64,000 nt of DNA. It comes from Paenibacillus shirakamiensis (GTDB taxonomy: Bacteria; Bacillota; Bacilli; Paenibacillales; Paenibacillaceae). A program made the position numbers and the translations under genes. A model generated the notes under the pieces. The model saw nothing but the letters and a program-made list of their open reading frames with translations, was not told the DNA's origin and did not search any database. Shown here in pieces: positions 18,669-27,545 of this stretch (position 1 is the first letter of the stretch; each line of letters opens with the position of its first letter). The stretch is from positions 186,001 to 250,000 of the forward strand of contig NZ_JAGGLD010000001.1 in the NCBI RefSeq assembly GCF_017874255.1, given 5' to 3'.

Positions 18669-21600
18669 ATGATGTCATTACAATTTATTATTGGACGCTC
18701 GGGCAGTGGGAAAAGTAGCAGAGTGTTAGAAGAGATACATACCTCACTTCAGCACAATCCAACAGGTGAGCCGATCATTATGCTAGCTCCTGAACAAGGA
18801 ACATTTCAATTGGAACGCAATTTCATTCATATGGAACATATCCAAGGGACGATTCGTCTTCAAATACTAGGTTTTCGAAGATTAGCTCTTCGTATTATGC
18901 AGGAGACTGGGGGCTCGGCGCTGATTCCTATTAGTGTTGAAGGGAAAAAGATGCTTCTCTACCGCATCATTAACCGCCGCAAAAAAGAGTTGAAACTCTA
19001 TCAGAATGCGGGAGATCACCTTGGCTTAATTGAACGAATCAATACGTTATATTCCGAAGTGAAAATGTACGGCGGAGATCCAGCAGCTTTGGAACAGCAG
19101 TTAAAGCAAATGACTATGGCCGAAGGCGAGACTCCTCTACTGCAAGATAAATTGCATGATCTTTCTTTGGTGTACAAGGAATTTGAACATGAATTATCTG
19201 GTCATTACGTAGATGCTGAAGATCATATTACGAAGTTAGCAGAAGGCGCTGCTCAGTCGCACTACTTGAGAGGTTCTGAGATTTATATCGATGGATTCTA
19301 TACGTTCACCCCGAAGGAAATGGAAGCGATAGGACAACTGCTGCTCACAGCAAAAAGAGTAAAGATCTGTCTCACGCTAGACCGTCCTTATGACGATGGC
19401 ATCGCTCCACATGAACTGAATTTATTTCATCCCACGGCCATGGTCTATATGAAGCTACGCAAGATGGCAGAGGCACTTGGAATAGAGCTGGAAGCTACAC
19501 AGATTATGCAGGAGCAGCCTCTTCCTAGATTTAAAGATTCACCTGTACTTGCTCAATTGGAATCCTCCTATGGTACCCGAGGCCAACAAGGAACAGCAAA
19601 TCTTGCGGTAGACAGGCAAGAAGTGGAGTCTTCGCTTAAAGTTCAAGCCTTTCTTGATCGACGAGAGGAACTGGCAGGCGTAGCTCGGGACATGCGTCGC
19701 TTAGCTTCGGAGCAAGGCGCAAGATGGAGAGACATGGCTATTTTCGTTAGAGACATAGATGCGTATGAGCATGTGGCTGTTTCGGTTCTGGAAGAGCATG
19801 ATATTCCTTTTTTCCTAGATAAAAAACGTACGGTACTGCATCACCCCTTACTTGAATATGTTCGCGGCGCTGTGGATGTCGTGAGCAAGTACTGGAGATA
19901 TGAAGATGTTTTTCGCTGTGTGAAGACGGATTTTGTGTTGCCTATGGATGGCAGTATATCTCGTACAGATATGGATGTTCTAGAGAATTATGTGCTGGCA
20001 AGCGGAATTCATGGTGCTCGTTGGTATGATGGTCGTCCTTGGAGGGCGAGACCGAATCTATCCCTAGAAATACAGCAAGATCCAGCTGCAGAAGGTAGAA
20101 TCACCGGTATGGCGAGACTAGAAGAATGTAGAGAAGCTGTTGTGTTGCCTCTGTCCGCATTAGAGAGAAGGATGAAGCAGGCAAAAAGTGTACGAGAGAA
20201 ATGTGAAGCACTCTATTATCTATTAGAAGACACCGGAGCACCGCAGCGTCTGGATCAACTGGCGCATCAGGCTTTAGTAGAGGGTAAACCTCAGCAGGCT
20301 TTCGAACATCGTCAAATTTGGGGGGCAATGCTAGATTTACTCGATCAGATGGTAGAGATGATGGGCAAAGAGACGGTCAACCTGGAGTTGTTCCGAGGGA
20401 TGCTAGAGACCGGGATGGCTAGCATGCAATTAGCCCTTGTACCTCCTTCATTAGATCAGGTTCTTTTAGGAAGTACGGACCGCACTCGCAGCAGTCATGT
20501 GCAGCATGTATTTTTGCTTGGGGTGAATGAAGGCGTTATGCCTGCTGTCTATACCGAGGAAGGAATTCTCACGGAACAAGAACGTAGTAAGTTAACCGAA
20601 GCCGGCATTGTATTTGCCCCGGGAATTACACGTCAACTGCTAGATGAGCGATTCTTAATTTATCATGCGCTCTCTTCGGCAAGCCGTTCTCTATGGATTA
20701 GCTATCCTACAACCGACGGGGAAGGAAAAGCATTCCCTCCTTCGGAAGTGATTCGTCAGGTTCGAGGGTGTTTCCCTGCTTTACAAGAAGATCGAATGGA
20801 CGTTCCACCAACCCTATCGGATGAGGAGGAATTGAAGTGGATTACGCATCCGGACGCTACCTTGCAAGTCTTAATTTCAAGGTTAAGGAGCTGGAAAGCG
20901 GGCGTGCCAATCTCCCCCGTATGGTGGAGTGTACTTGAATGGTTCAGGATGAGTCCGCAGTATCGAGGCGTATTGGAGAACCTGTTAGGATCCTTAGACT
21001 ACCGTAATCGCACGCATAGTCTTACCGAGTCTACCAGCCGCAAATTATATGGTCGTAAACTGCGCACCAGTGTATCTCGCATGGAGCGATATGCAGCTTG
21101 TCCATTTTCCCATTTTGCATCCCATGGCCTAAAGCTGAAAGAACGTCAGATGTACCGGCTTCAAGCGCCGGATATCGGTCAGCTTTTCCATGCGGCTCTC
21201 GGCTCAATGGCTTTAACTTTGAAAGAACAGAATCGAAGCTGGGGGAGTCTATCGGCAGAGGAATGTGTGTACGAAGCGGAAGTGGCTGTGGATAAGCTGG
21301 CTCCTAGGCTTCAAGGAGAGATTCTACTAAGCACCAAACGATATGGATATATCTCACGCAAACTAAAAAACATTGTAGGCCGAGCTTCTATTATTCTGGG
21401 GGAGCAATCGCGCCGAGGCAGCTTTGAACCGATAGGGTTAGAACTAGATTTCGGTCCAGATAAGACACTTCCTCCCCTCGTGTTCGAACTGGAGAACGGG
21501 TGTGTCATGGAGATCGTAGGCCGTATAGATCGTGTGGATCTGGCGCAGGGAGAACAAGGGATATTGCTGAGAGTCATTGACTATAAATCAAGTCAGACTG

Positions 21601-22256
21601 ATCTATTGCTCCACGAAGTATATTATGGGCTGTCCCTACAAATGTTGACGTACTTAGACGTCATTGTTCAGTCGGCCGAGCAGTGGCTAGGGCAATCCGC
21701 CCTCCCGGCAGGAGCATTATATTTTCATGTTCATAATCCGCTGCTTCAATCCCCCAATGCGATGGAGGCTGCAGCGGCCGAGCAGGAGATGCTCAAACGC
21801 TTCAAAATGAAGGGCCTGCTACTCGCAGACAAAGAAGTTATTGGACATATGGATGGTCAATTGGAAAAAGGATATTCCGAGATTATTCCAGTCGGTCTAA
21901 AAACGGATGGTAGCTTCTACAGCGCCTCGGCTGTAGCGACCCCAGACCAGTGGGATACGCTCCTTCACTCTGTTCGAAATAAGATCCAAGAGATTGGAAC
22001 AGGAATTACCGACGGCGATGTGGCGATCAAGCCCTACAAAATGGGTCAAGAGACGGCATGTACGTATTGTTCCTACAAGTCGGTCTGCCAAATCGATGAG
22101 ACGATGGACGCGGATCGCTACCATATCCTAACCAAACCAGATAAAGAAAAGACATGGAATTTGCTTGGAGAGCGCAGCGGTGTTCGAACGCATGAAGAGG
22201 TGCTCACGGACTATGATATTGGCAATCTACTGAAGAAAGGAGAGGGTATAGAATGA
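18669..22256 (+). CDS. addB: Helicase-exonuclease AddAB, subunit AddB
   Basis: AddAB is the Gram-positive counterpart of RecBCD: it processes double-strand ends and loads RecA after meeting a Chi site. AddB (1195 residues, close to the usual 1166) has a Walker A GRSGSGKS at 9-16, a degenerate helicase core that recognises Chi, and a C-terminal nuclease domain with VIDYKSSQTD. The 4Fe-4S staple is intact: one Cys in ERYAACPFSHF and three in CTYCSYKSVC. Two adjacent ATGs (18669, 18672) follow AGGAGGGG; either could be used. The addA start overlaps the stop by 4 bases, so the two subunits are translationally coupled. Confidence 0.96.
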   Translation: MMSLQFIIGRSGSGKSSRVLEEIHTSLQHNPTGEPIIMLAPEQGTFQLERNFIHMEHIQGTIRLQILGFRRLALRIMQETGGSALIPISVEGKKMLLYRIINRRKKELKLYQNAGDHLGLIERINTLYSEVKMYGGDPAALEQQLKQMTMAEGETPLLQDKLHDLSLVYKEFEHELSGHYVDAEDHITKLAEGAAQSHYLRGSEIYIDGFYTFTPKEMEAIGQLLLTAKRVKICLTLDRPYDDGIAPHELNLFHPTAMVYMKLRKMAEALGIELEATQIMQEQPLPRFKDSPVLAQLESSYGTRGQQGTANLAVDRQEVESSLKVQAFLDRREELAGVARDMRRLASEQGARWRDMAIFVRDIDAYEHVAVSVLEEHDIPFFLDKKRTVLHHPLLEYVRGAVDVVSKYWRYEDVFRCVKTDFVLPMDGSISRTDMDVLENYVLASGIHGARWYDGRPWRARPNLSLEIQQDPAAEGRITGMARLEECREAVVLPLSALERRMKQAKSVREKCEALYYLLEDTGAPQRLDQLAHQALVEGKPQQAFEHRQIWGAMLDLLDQMVEMMGKETVNLELFRGMLETGMASMQLALVPPSLDQVLLGSTDRTRSSHVQHVFLLGVNEGVMPAVYTEEGILTEQERSKLTEAGIVFAPGITRQLLDERFLIYHALSSASRSLWISYPTTDGEGKAFPPSEVIRQVRGCFPALQEDRMDVPPTLSDEEELKWITHPDATLQVLISRLRSWKAGVPISPVWWSVLEWFRMSPQYRGVLENLLGSLDYRNRTHSLTESTSRKLYGRKLRTSVSRMERYAACPFSHFASHGLKLKERQMYRLQAPDIGQLFHAALGSMALTLKEQNRSWGSLSAEECVYEAEVAVDKLAPRLQGEILLSTKRYGYISRKLKNIVGRASIILGEQSRRGSFEPIGLELDFGPDKTLPPLVFELENGCVMEIVGRIDRVDLAQGEQGILLRVIDYKSSQTDLLLHEVYYGLSLQMLTYLDVIVQSAEQWLGQSALPAGALYFHVHNPLLQSPNAMEAAAAEQEMLKRFKMKGLLLADKEVIGHMDGQLEKGYSEIIPVGLKTDGSFYSASAVATPDQWDTLLHSVRNKIQEIGTGITDGDVAIKPYKMGQETACTYCSYKSVCQIDETMDADRYHILTKPDKEKTWNLLGERSGVRTHEEVLTDYDIGNLLKKGEGIE

Positions 22257-25200
22257 CGATGTTATCTAAGCCGTTAGGCAGTAAGTGGAGTGATGATCAG
22301 TGGAAAGCCATTGCCATGTCTGGAGGGAATATGCTTATTGCCGCTGCAGCGGGGTCTGGCAAAACCGCCGTCTTGGTGGAGCGCATTATTCGAAAAATAC
22401 TGGACAAAGAGAGCCCACTTGATGTAGATCGATTGCTCGTGGCTACGTTCACGAAGGCAGCGGCTTCAGAAATGCGTGAGCGGATTCGTGTGGCCTTGGA
22501 AGAAGCGTTAGATCAAGATCCAAGCAATGAGCATTTGGGTGCACAACTCGCTATGTTAGGCAAAGCTTCCATTACGACACTTCATTCCTTCTGCCTTGAA
22601 GTAATTCAGCGCTACTATACCCTCATTCCATTAGATCCAGGTTTTCGGATTGCTTCAGAAATTGAAGTGAAGCTACTTCGGCAAGAAGTGCTGGAGGCTT
22701 TGTTTGAGGAGAAGTACGGGACGGAAGACAAAGATAGTCGCTTTTTGCAGCTTGTAGATTGGTTCAGTGGAGAACGTAGTGACGATGCCATGTTCTTATT
22801 GGTTCACAAATTATACGATTTCTCACGGAGTCATGCATGGCCCGATCATTGGCTCATGCACATGGCGGAGCAATTCGAACGGGCGGATATTAACACTTTA
22901 TCGGAAAGTCTATGGGTCAAGTCGATTTTGGCAGATACACGGCTTACGCTTAGCGGGGTATATGATCTATTGCAACAAGCTAAGACGATTTCTCTATCTC
23001 CTGGTGGTCCTGCGCCTTATGCAATCAGTCTCAATGAAGACCTAGAAGTGATTGAGGGTCTAAGAGAAGCGCTGGAATATCAGCCATGGGATCATTTATA
23101 TCATGTATTTCAGTATGCGAATTTTGGTAAATTGAAGCCTTGCAAAAAAGATCAAGCCGATCCTCTTCTTCAAGACAGAGTCAAGGGTCTTAGAGAAGAA
23201 GCGAAGAAAACGCTAGCGGAACTTCGTGGACAGCTCTTTGGGCGTTCCGCGGAGGCTTTCGTAGAAGAACTCTTAAATGCAGCTCCCCTAATGCGGGAAT
23301 TGTCCGAACTCATTATTGAATTTGGCCGCCGCTATCAAGCGGAGAAGCAGGCTAAAGGGTGGTTAGATTTCTCAGACTTAGAGCATTATTGTCTACACAT
23401 TTTGAGATCGCCAGCTTCTACTCCAGACTCGACGCTTCCTTCAGCCGCAGCTCTTGAATATCAGGCACAATATGAAGAAGTGCTTCTGGATGAATATCAA
23501 GATACGAATACAGTACAAGAGAGTATCGTAGAGCTCATAGCAAAAAAAGAACAAGGAAATCGGTTCATGGTCGGCGATGTCAAACAGAGTATTTACCGTT
23601 TTAGATTGGCGGAACCTGGTCTATTCTTGGACAAGTACAAAACATATGACGAAGACTTTACTGGAAAAGGGTTGCGTATAGATTTGGCAAGGAATTTCCG
23701 TAGCCGACGCGAAGTGGTGCAGGCTGTGAATCTTTTATTTAGACAACTGATGAACGAAAATATAGCTGAGATCACCTATGATGAACGCGCAGAACTTGTG
23801 TACGGAGAAGGATTTCCGGAGAGCGCAGAAGTTCAATCCATGGCCTATGCTCCAGAGTTATTATTAATTGATCGAAGCAGATCAGAAGAAGAGAATGCAC
23901 GTGGGGAATCGAATCAGGACTTTGGAGAATCAGCCGGGCCTACAGGAGAAGATGCAAGCTTGGAGGAAGCCGAAGAACTAGAGGCGGTAAGACTTGAAGC
24001 CCGCATGATCGCAGCTCGTATTCGGGAGATGACCGGAGAGGGACGAGATGCGCTGCGTGTGTATGACAAGCATCTTGGAACTACAAGGCCCGCAGTATAC
24101 AAAGATATGGTGATCTTGCTTCGCTCAACTTTATCTTGGGCGCCAGCGATTATTCAGGAACTTCGTATGGAAGGTATACCAGCCTATGGTGAGGTGAACA
24201 AGGGATATTTCCAAGCTTCAGAAGTAGAAATTATGCTGTCTTTGCTGCATGTTATTGATAATCCTCAGCAGGACATTGCAATGGCTTCCGTCTTAAGATC
24301 ACCCATGTATGGATTATCCGAAGAAGAGCTCGCTGAGATTCGTCTTGCTAGACCGCAAGGGGGCTTCTATGAAGCTGTGCAGGTAGCAGCGGGTTGGGTT
24401 CATGAGAAGATGCCAGACCGAACACATAGCCAAAAGCTATCGGAACATGAGACCGAGCTAGCAAGCACGGAAATTGAGGACACGATCGAGGGTCCTGCAA
24501 GGCCAACGTCAGCTAGCCAGCCTTCACTCTCATACAAACTACAATCATTCCTCAAGCAACTCGAGAGTTGGAGGACCTTAGCTAGGCAGGGCGAGTTAGG
24601 TCGTCTGATTCGAAATGTATATCAGCAGACACGGTATGTGGAATGGGTAGGAGGATTGCCGGGTGGAGAGCAGCGTCAAGCTAATTTAAGAGCTCTACAT
24701 GACAGAGCGCTTCAATATGAGCAATCTACAGGCTCTAGAGGGTTATTCCGATTCCTGCGCCATGTAGATCGGATGCGTCAAAGTGGTAGTGATTTCGGGG
24801 CACCGGGTACGGGGGAGCAAGCGGACGGAATAAGAATCATGACTATTCACAAAAGTAAGGGTTTAGAGTTCCCCGTAGTTTTTGTAGCGGGATTATCTAA
24901 AATGTTCAATCGCCAAGATATGAATGCTTCATTCCTGGTTCATAAGGAATTAGGATTTGGGCCGAAATATGTGGATGCGAAGACCCGAGTGAGTTATCCG
25001 ACCCTTCCGAATCTAGCGATCCGTCGTAGAGCCCAAATGGAACTACTGGCTGAAGAACTACGTGTGCTGTATGTAGCGCTAACCCGTCCGAAGGACAAGC
25101 TTGTTCTAGTCTCATCAGTAAAGGATTTGACGAAAAGTGCATCGGTATGGAGTCAAGCAATTCAATCGCAAACGACTGTTTTACCCGATTATATGCTGGC

Positions 25201-26302
25201 CCGAGGTCGTAGTTACATGGACTGGATTGGTCCTGCCTTAATTCGTCATCCGGATGCTTATACTTTAAGAGCCTTGGCGGGATTGGAAGAATCTCAAGTC
25301 TCCCTCAGTACAGTGCCCGGAATGGATTTCCCATGGCGTATTATGACCGTAAGTTCCAGAGATATGCTTATGGCAGCTCCTACCTTAGAGCTTTCTGAAC
25401 AGGAGGGGGGCGACTTGGCACAGCTTAGATCCTTCCTCTCAGGGAAGCCGGAAGTGGTACAGAAGCTTACTACTTCTAAGTATACAGAAGAAGCCGCCTC
25501 AAGACTGGAATGGAAATATCAACATACGATGGCTACACAAATTTCAGCCAAAACTTCGGTCACGGAGATGAAGCAAGCTTTTTCCGAAGAACAGCCATCT
25601 TCCAATGTATTCGAACATATGGCTATGCAAGGTGAGATGGAGTCTGCTCAGCTGAAGCAGCAGGAACCTGTCTTTAGTCTGCACATGCATAGACCCAAAT
25701 TCATGGAACAACGCAAGATGACGCCAACCGAGCGAGGAACAGCATACCACATGGTCATGCAGCACCTTCCGTTTCATCCAGCAGAGCCCGAAAAGACCGC
25801 ATCCGATACGTTAGCTAGATTGGCTGAACTTCAGATTCTTCCCGAAGGGCAAGTACTGGAGCTAAATAAAGATCAAATAGCTGGCTTCCTTCGAAGTCCA
25901 TTGGGACAGAGGGCAAGTGAGGCTACATGGGTACGACGAGAAATCCCCTTTAGCTATGGCTTACCTGCGATATCAGCACGTCCCGTTATCGTACCCTTGT
26001 TAGAGAGTGCTTTTGATGAGCCAGAGCGACTTGCAGCTCAGATGTTCAGGGAATTGGAAGAAGAAAAGGTGTTAATTCAGGGCGTGATTGACTGTTTGTT
26101 CTGCCATGAAGGGAAATGGATTTTGCTAGATTACAAGAGTGATCGAATCTTGGAACACCAAGGAGGCATTCCTGCACTAAAGGAACGATATCGGTTCCAA
26201 CTAGAAATCTATGCTGAAGCTATCGAACACATTATCGGTCAGCAGGTGGATGAGTTGTGGCTGTACTTTTTTGAGGCGGGAGAAGCAGTGAAGCTAGATT
26301 GA
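22253..26302 (+). CDS. addA: Helicase-exonuclease AddAB, subunit AddA
   Basis: AddA is the active UvrD-family helicase and second nuclease of AddAB. Walker A AAAGSGKT is at 31-38, DEYQDTN marks motif II, IHKSKGLEFPVV is motif V, and the C-terminal nuclease motif is ILLDYKSDR. At 1349 residues it is about 115 longer than the B. subtilis protein. The extra length lies in hydrophilic, Glu/Ser/Thr-rich stretches at about 543-580 and 722-758, and a longer linker before the nuclease domain (about 1060-1150). The start overlaps addB by 4 bases (ATGA). No helicase or nuclease motif is damaged. Confidence 0.96.
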   Translation: MTMLSKPLGSKWSDDQWKAIAMSGGNMLIAAAAGSGKTAVLVERIIRKILDKESPLDVDRLLVATFTKAAASEMRERIRVALEEALDQDPSNEHLGAQLAMLGKASITTLHSFCLEVIQRYYTLIPLDPGFRIASEIEVKLLRQEVLEALFEEKYGTEDKDSRFLQLVDWFSGERSDDAMFLLVHKLYDFSRSHAWPDHWLMHMAEQFERADINTLSESLWVKSILADTRLTLSGVYDLLQQAKTISLSPGGPAPYAISLNEDLEVIEGLREALEYQPWDHLYHVFQYANFGKLKPCKKDQADPLLQDRVKGLREEAKKTLAELRGQLFGRSAEAFVEELLNAAPLMRELSELIIEFGRRYQAEKQAKGWLDFSDLEHYCLHILRSPASTPDSTLPSAAALEYQAQYEEVLLDEYQDTNTVQESIVELIAKKEQGNRFMVGDVKQSIYRFRLAEPGLFLDKYKTYDEDFTGKGLRIDLARNFRSRREVVQAVNLLFRQLMNENIAEITYDERAELVYGEGFPESAEVQSMAYAPELLLIDRSRSEEENARGESNQDFGESAGPTGEDASLEEAEELEAVRLEARMIAARIREMTGEGRDALRVYDKHLGTTRPAVYKDMVILLRSTLSWAPAIIQELRMEGIPAYGEVNKGYFQASEVEIMLSLLHVIDNPQQDIAMASVLRSPMYGLSEEELAEIRLARPQGGFYEAVQVAAGWVHEKMPDRTHSQKLSEHETELASTEIEDTIEGPARPTSASQPSLSYKLQSFLKQLESWRTLARQGELGRLIRNVYQQTRYVEWVGGLPGGEQRQANLRALHDRALQYEQSTGSRGLFRFLRHVDRMRQSGSDFGAPGTGEQADGIRIMTIHKSKGLEFPVVFVAGLSKMFNRQDMNASFLVHKELGFGPKYVDAKTRVSYPTLPNLAIRRRAQMELLAEELRVLYVALTRPKDKLVLVSSVKDLTKSASVWSQAIQSQTTVLPDYMLARGRSYMDWIGPALIRHPDAYTLRALAGLEESQVSLSTVPGMDFPWRIMTVSSRDMLMAAPTLELSEQEGGDLAQLRSFLSGKPEVVQKLTTSKYTEEAASRLEWKYQHTMATQISAKTSVTEMKQAFSEEQPSSNVFEHMAMQGEMESAQLKQQEPVFSLHMHRPKFMEQRKMTPTERGTAYHMVMQHLPFHPAEPEKTASDTLARLAELQILPEGQVLELNKDQIAGFLRSPLGQRASEATWVRREIPFSYGLPAISARPVIVPLLESAFDEPERLAAQMFRELEEEKVLIQGVIDCLFCHEGKWILLDYKSDRILEHQGGIPALKERYRFQLEIYAEAIEHIIGQQVDELWLYFFEAGEAVKLD

Positions 26303-26357
26303 ATTCATTACAAAATATAAAGTGTCTATTACAAATTGAACAGAGAGGAGGAAGACG

Positions 26358-27545
26358 ATGCGTATTTTGCATACAGCGGACTGGCATCTGGGACGAACGC
26401 TTGAAGGCCGAAGCCGACTTGCAGAACAAGAACGGTTCTTAGATGAATTGGTTCTGATTGCAAATGAGACAAAAGCGGATCTAATCTTAATGGCAGGAGA
26501 TGTCTATGACAGTGTGAATCCTCCTGCAGCCGCGGAAATGCTCTTCTACGATGCGGCAGCGCGCCTATCGCAGCACGGTAGAAAATTGGTTGCTATTGCG
26601 GGTAACCATGATCAACCTGAACGAATAGCTTCGGTAACTCCCTTAGTTACACAAAGTGGAATTATACTCACGGGCTTACCTACCAAAGAAGCGGTTCGTG
26701 TACACATTCCGCGCACAGATGAAGAAGCTGTCATCGCTTGTCTTCCATATCCATCAGAAGCTAGATTGCAAGAATTGCTTGCTGGGGACGAGGATGAACA
26801 AGGACTTCGTCTTGCTTATAGTGAACGGGTAGGGCAAATGATGCGTCAGTTAGCTTCATCCTTTACACCGCATACAGTGAACTTAGCTATGAGTCACATC
26901 TATGTACTTGGAGGACTTGAAAGTGATTCCGAACGACCCATCCAGATTGGAGGAGCCTACACGGTAGATCCATCGGCTCTGGATATTGGAGCACAGTATA
27001 CGGCGCTAGGACATTTACATCGTGCCCAAGCGGTGAAGAGTCATTCTAAAGGACCGATTCGATATAGTGGATCACCACTTGCCTATAGTTTCTCCGAAGC
27101 AGGGCAAGCCAAGTCCGTTATGATGTTAGACGTGAAACCTTGCGGCGAGGTCATACAGGAAGAGATTTTTTTAAGTAGTGGTCGTCCGCTGGTCAGATGG
27201 TCTTGCACTAATGGGCTGCAAGAAGTGCAACGCTGGTTGGAAGAAGGTAGAGATGCGCAGGCTTTTATAGATTTAGAGATTCGACTCACGAAGGCGATGT
27301 CACTGGGAGACATTCAAGCTTTGCGGAAGGCGCATGAGGGGATCATCCATATTCGCCCCGTCTTCCCTGAACGTGAAGCTTCCTTGTCTGCAGTAGGACG
27401 TTCCCAGATGCCTATTCAGGATATGTTCCGTAAATTTTATCAACGTCAGACTGGCGGGGCAGAAGCTGAACAGGAAATGGTAGATTTGTTCATGCATTTA
27501 GTTGCTCACGATGAGATCGCGACCACCGGGGAGGGAGAATCATGA
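26358..27545 (+). CDS. sbcD: DNA double-strand exonuclease subunit SbcD (Mre11-like)
   Basis: SbcD is the Mn-dependent nuclease of the SbcCD complex, which cuts hairpins and protein-blocked DNA ends. The phosphoesterase motifs are clear: DWHLGR at 8-13, GDVYD at 47-51, GNHD at 82-85, and GHLHRAQ later in the domain. The 395 residues fit the family. GAGGAGGAAG precedes the ATG. It lies 55 bases after addA and overlaps sbcC by 4 bases, so addB-addA-sbcD-sbcC behaves as one operon, as in other Bacillales. Confidence 0.96.
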   Translation: MRILHTADWHLGRTLEGRSRLAEQERFLDELVLIANETKADLILMAGDVYDSVNPPAAAEMLFYDAAARLSQHGRKLVAIAGNHDQPERIASVTPLVTQSGIILTGLPTKEAVRVHIPRTDEEAVIACLPYPSEARLQELLAGDEDEQGLRLAYSERVGQMMRQLASSFTPHTVNLAMSHIYVLGGLESDSERPIQIGGAYTVDPSALDIGAQYTALGHLHRAQAVKSHSKGPIRYSGSPLAYSFSEAGQAKSVMMLDVKPCGEVIQEEIFLSSGRPLVRWSCTNGLQEVQRWLEEGRDAQAFIDLEIRLTKAMSLGDIQALRKAHEGIIHIRPVFPEREASLSAVGRSQMPIQDMFRKFYQRQTGGAEAEQEMVDLFMHLVAHDEIATTGEGES

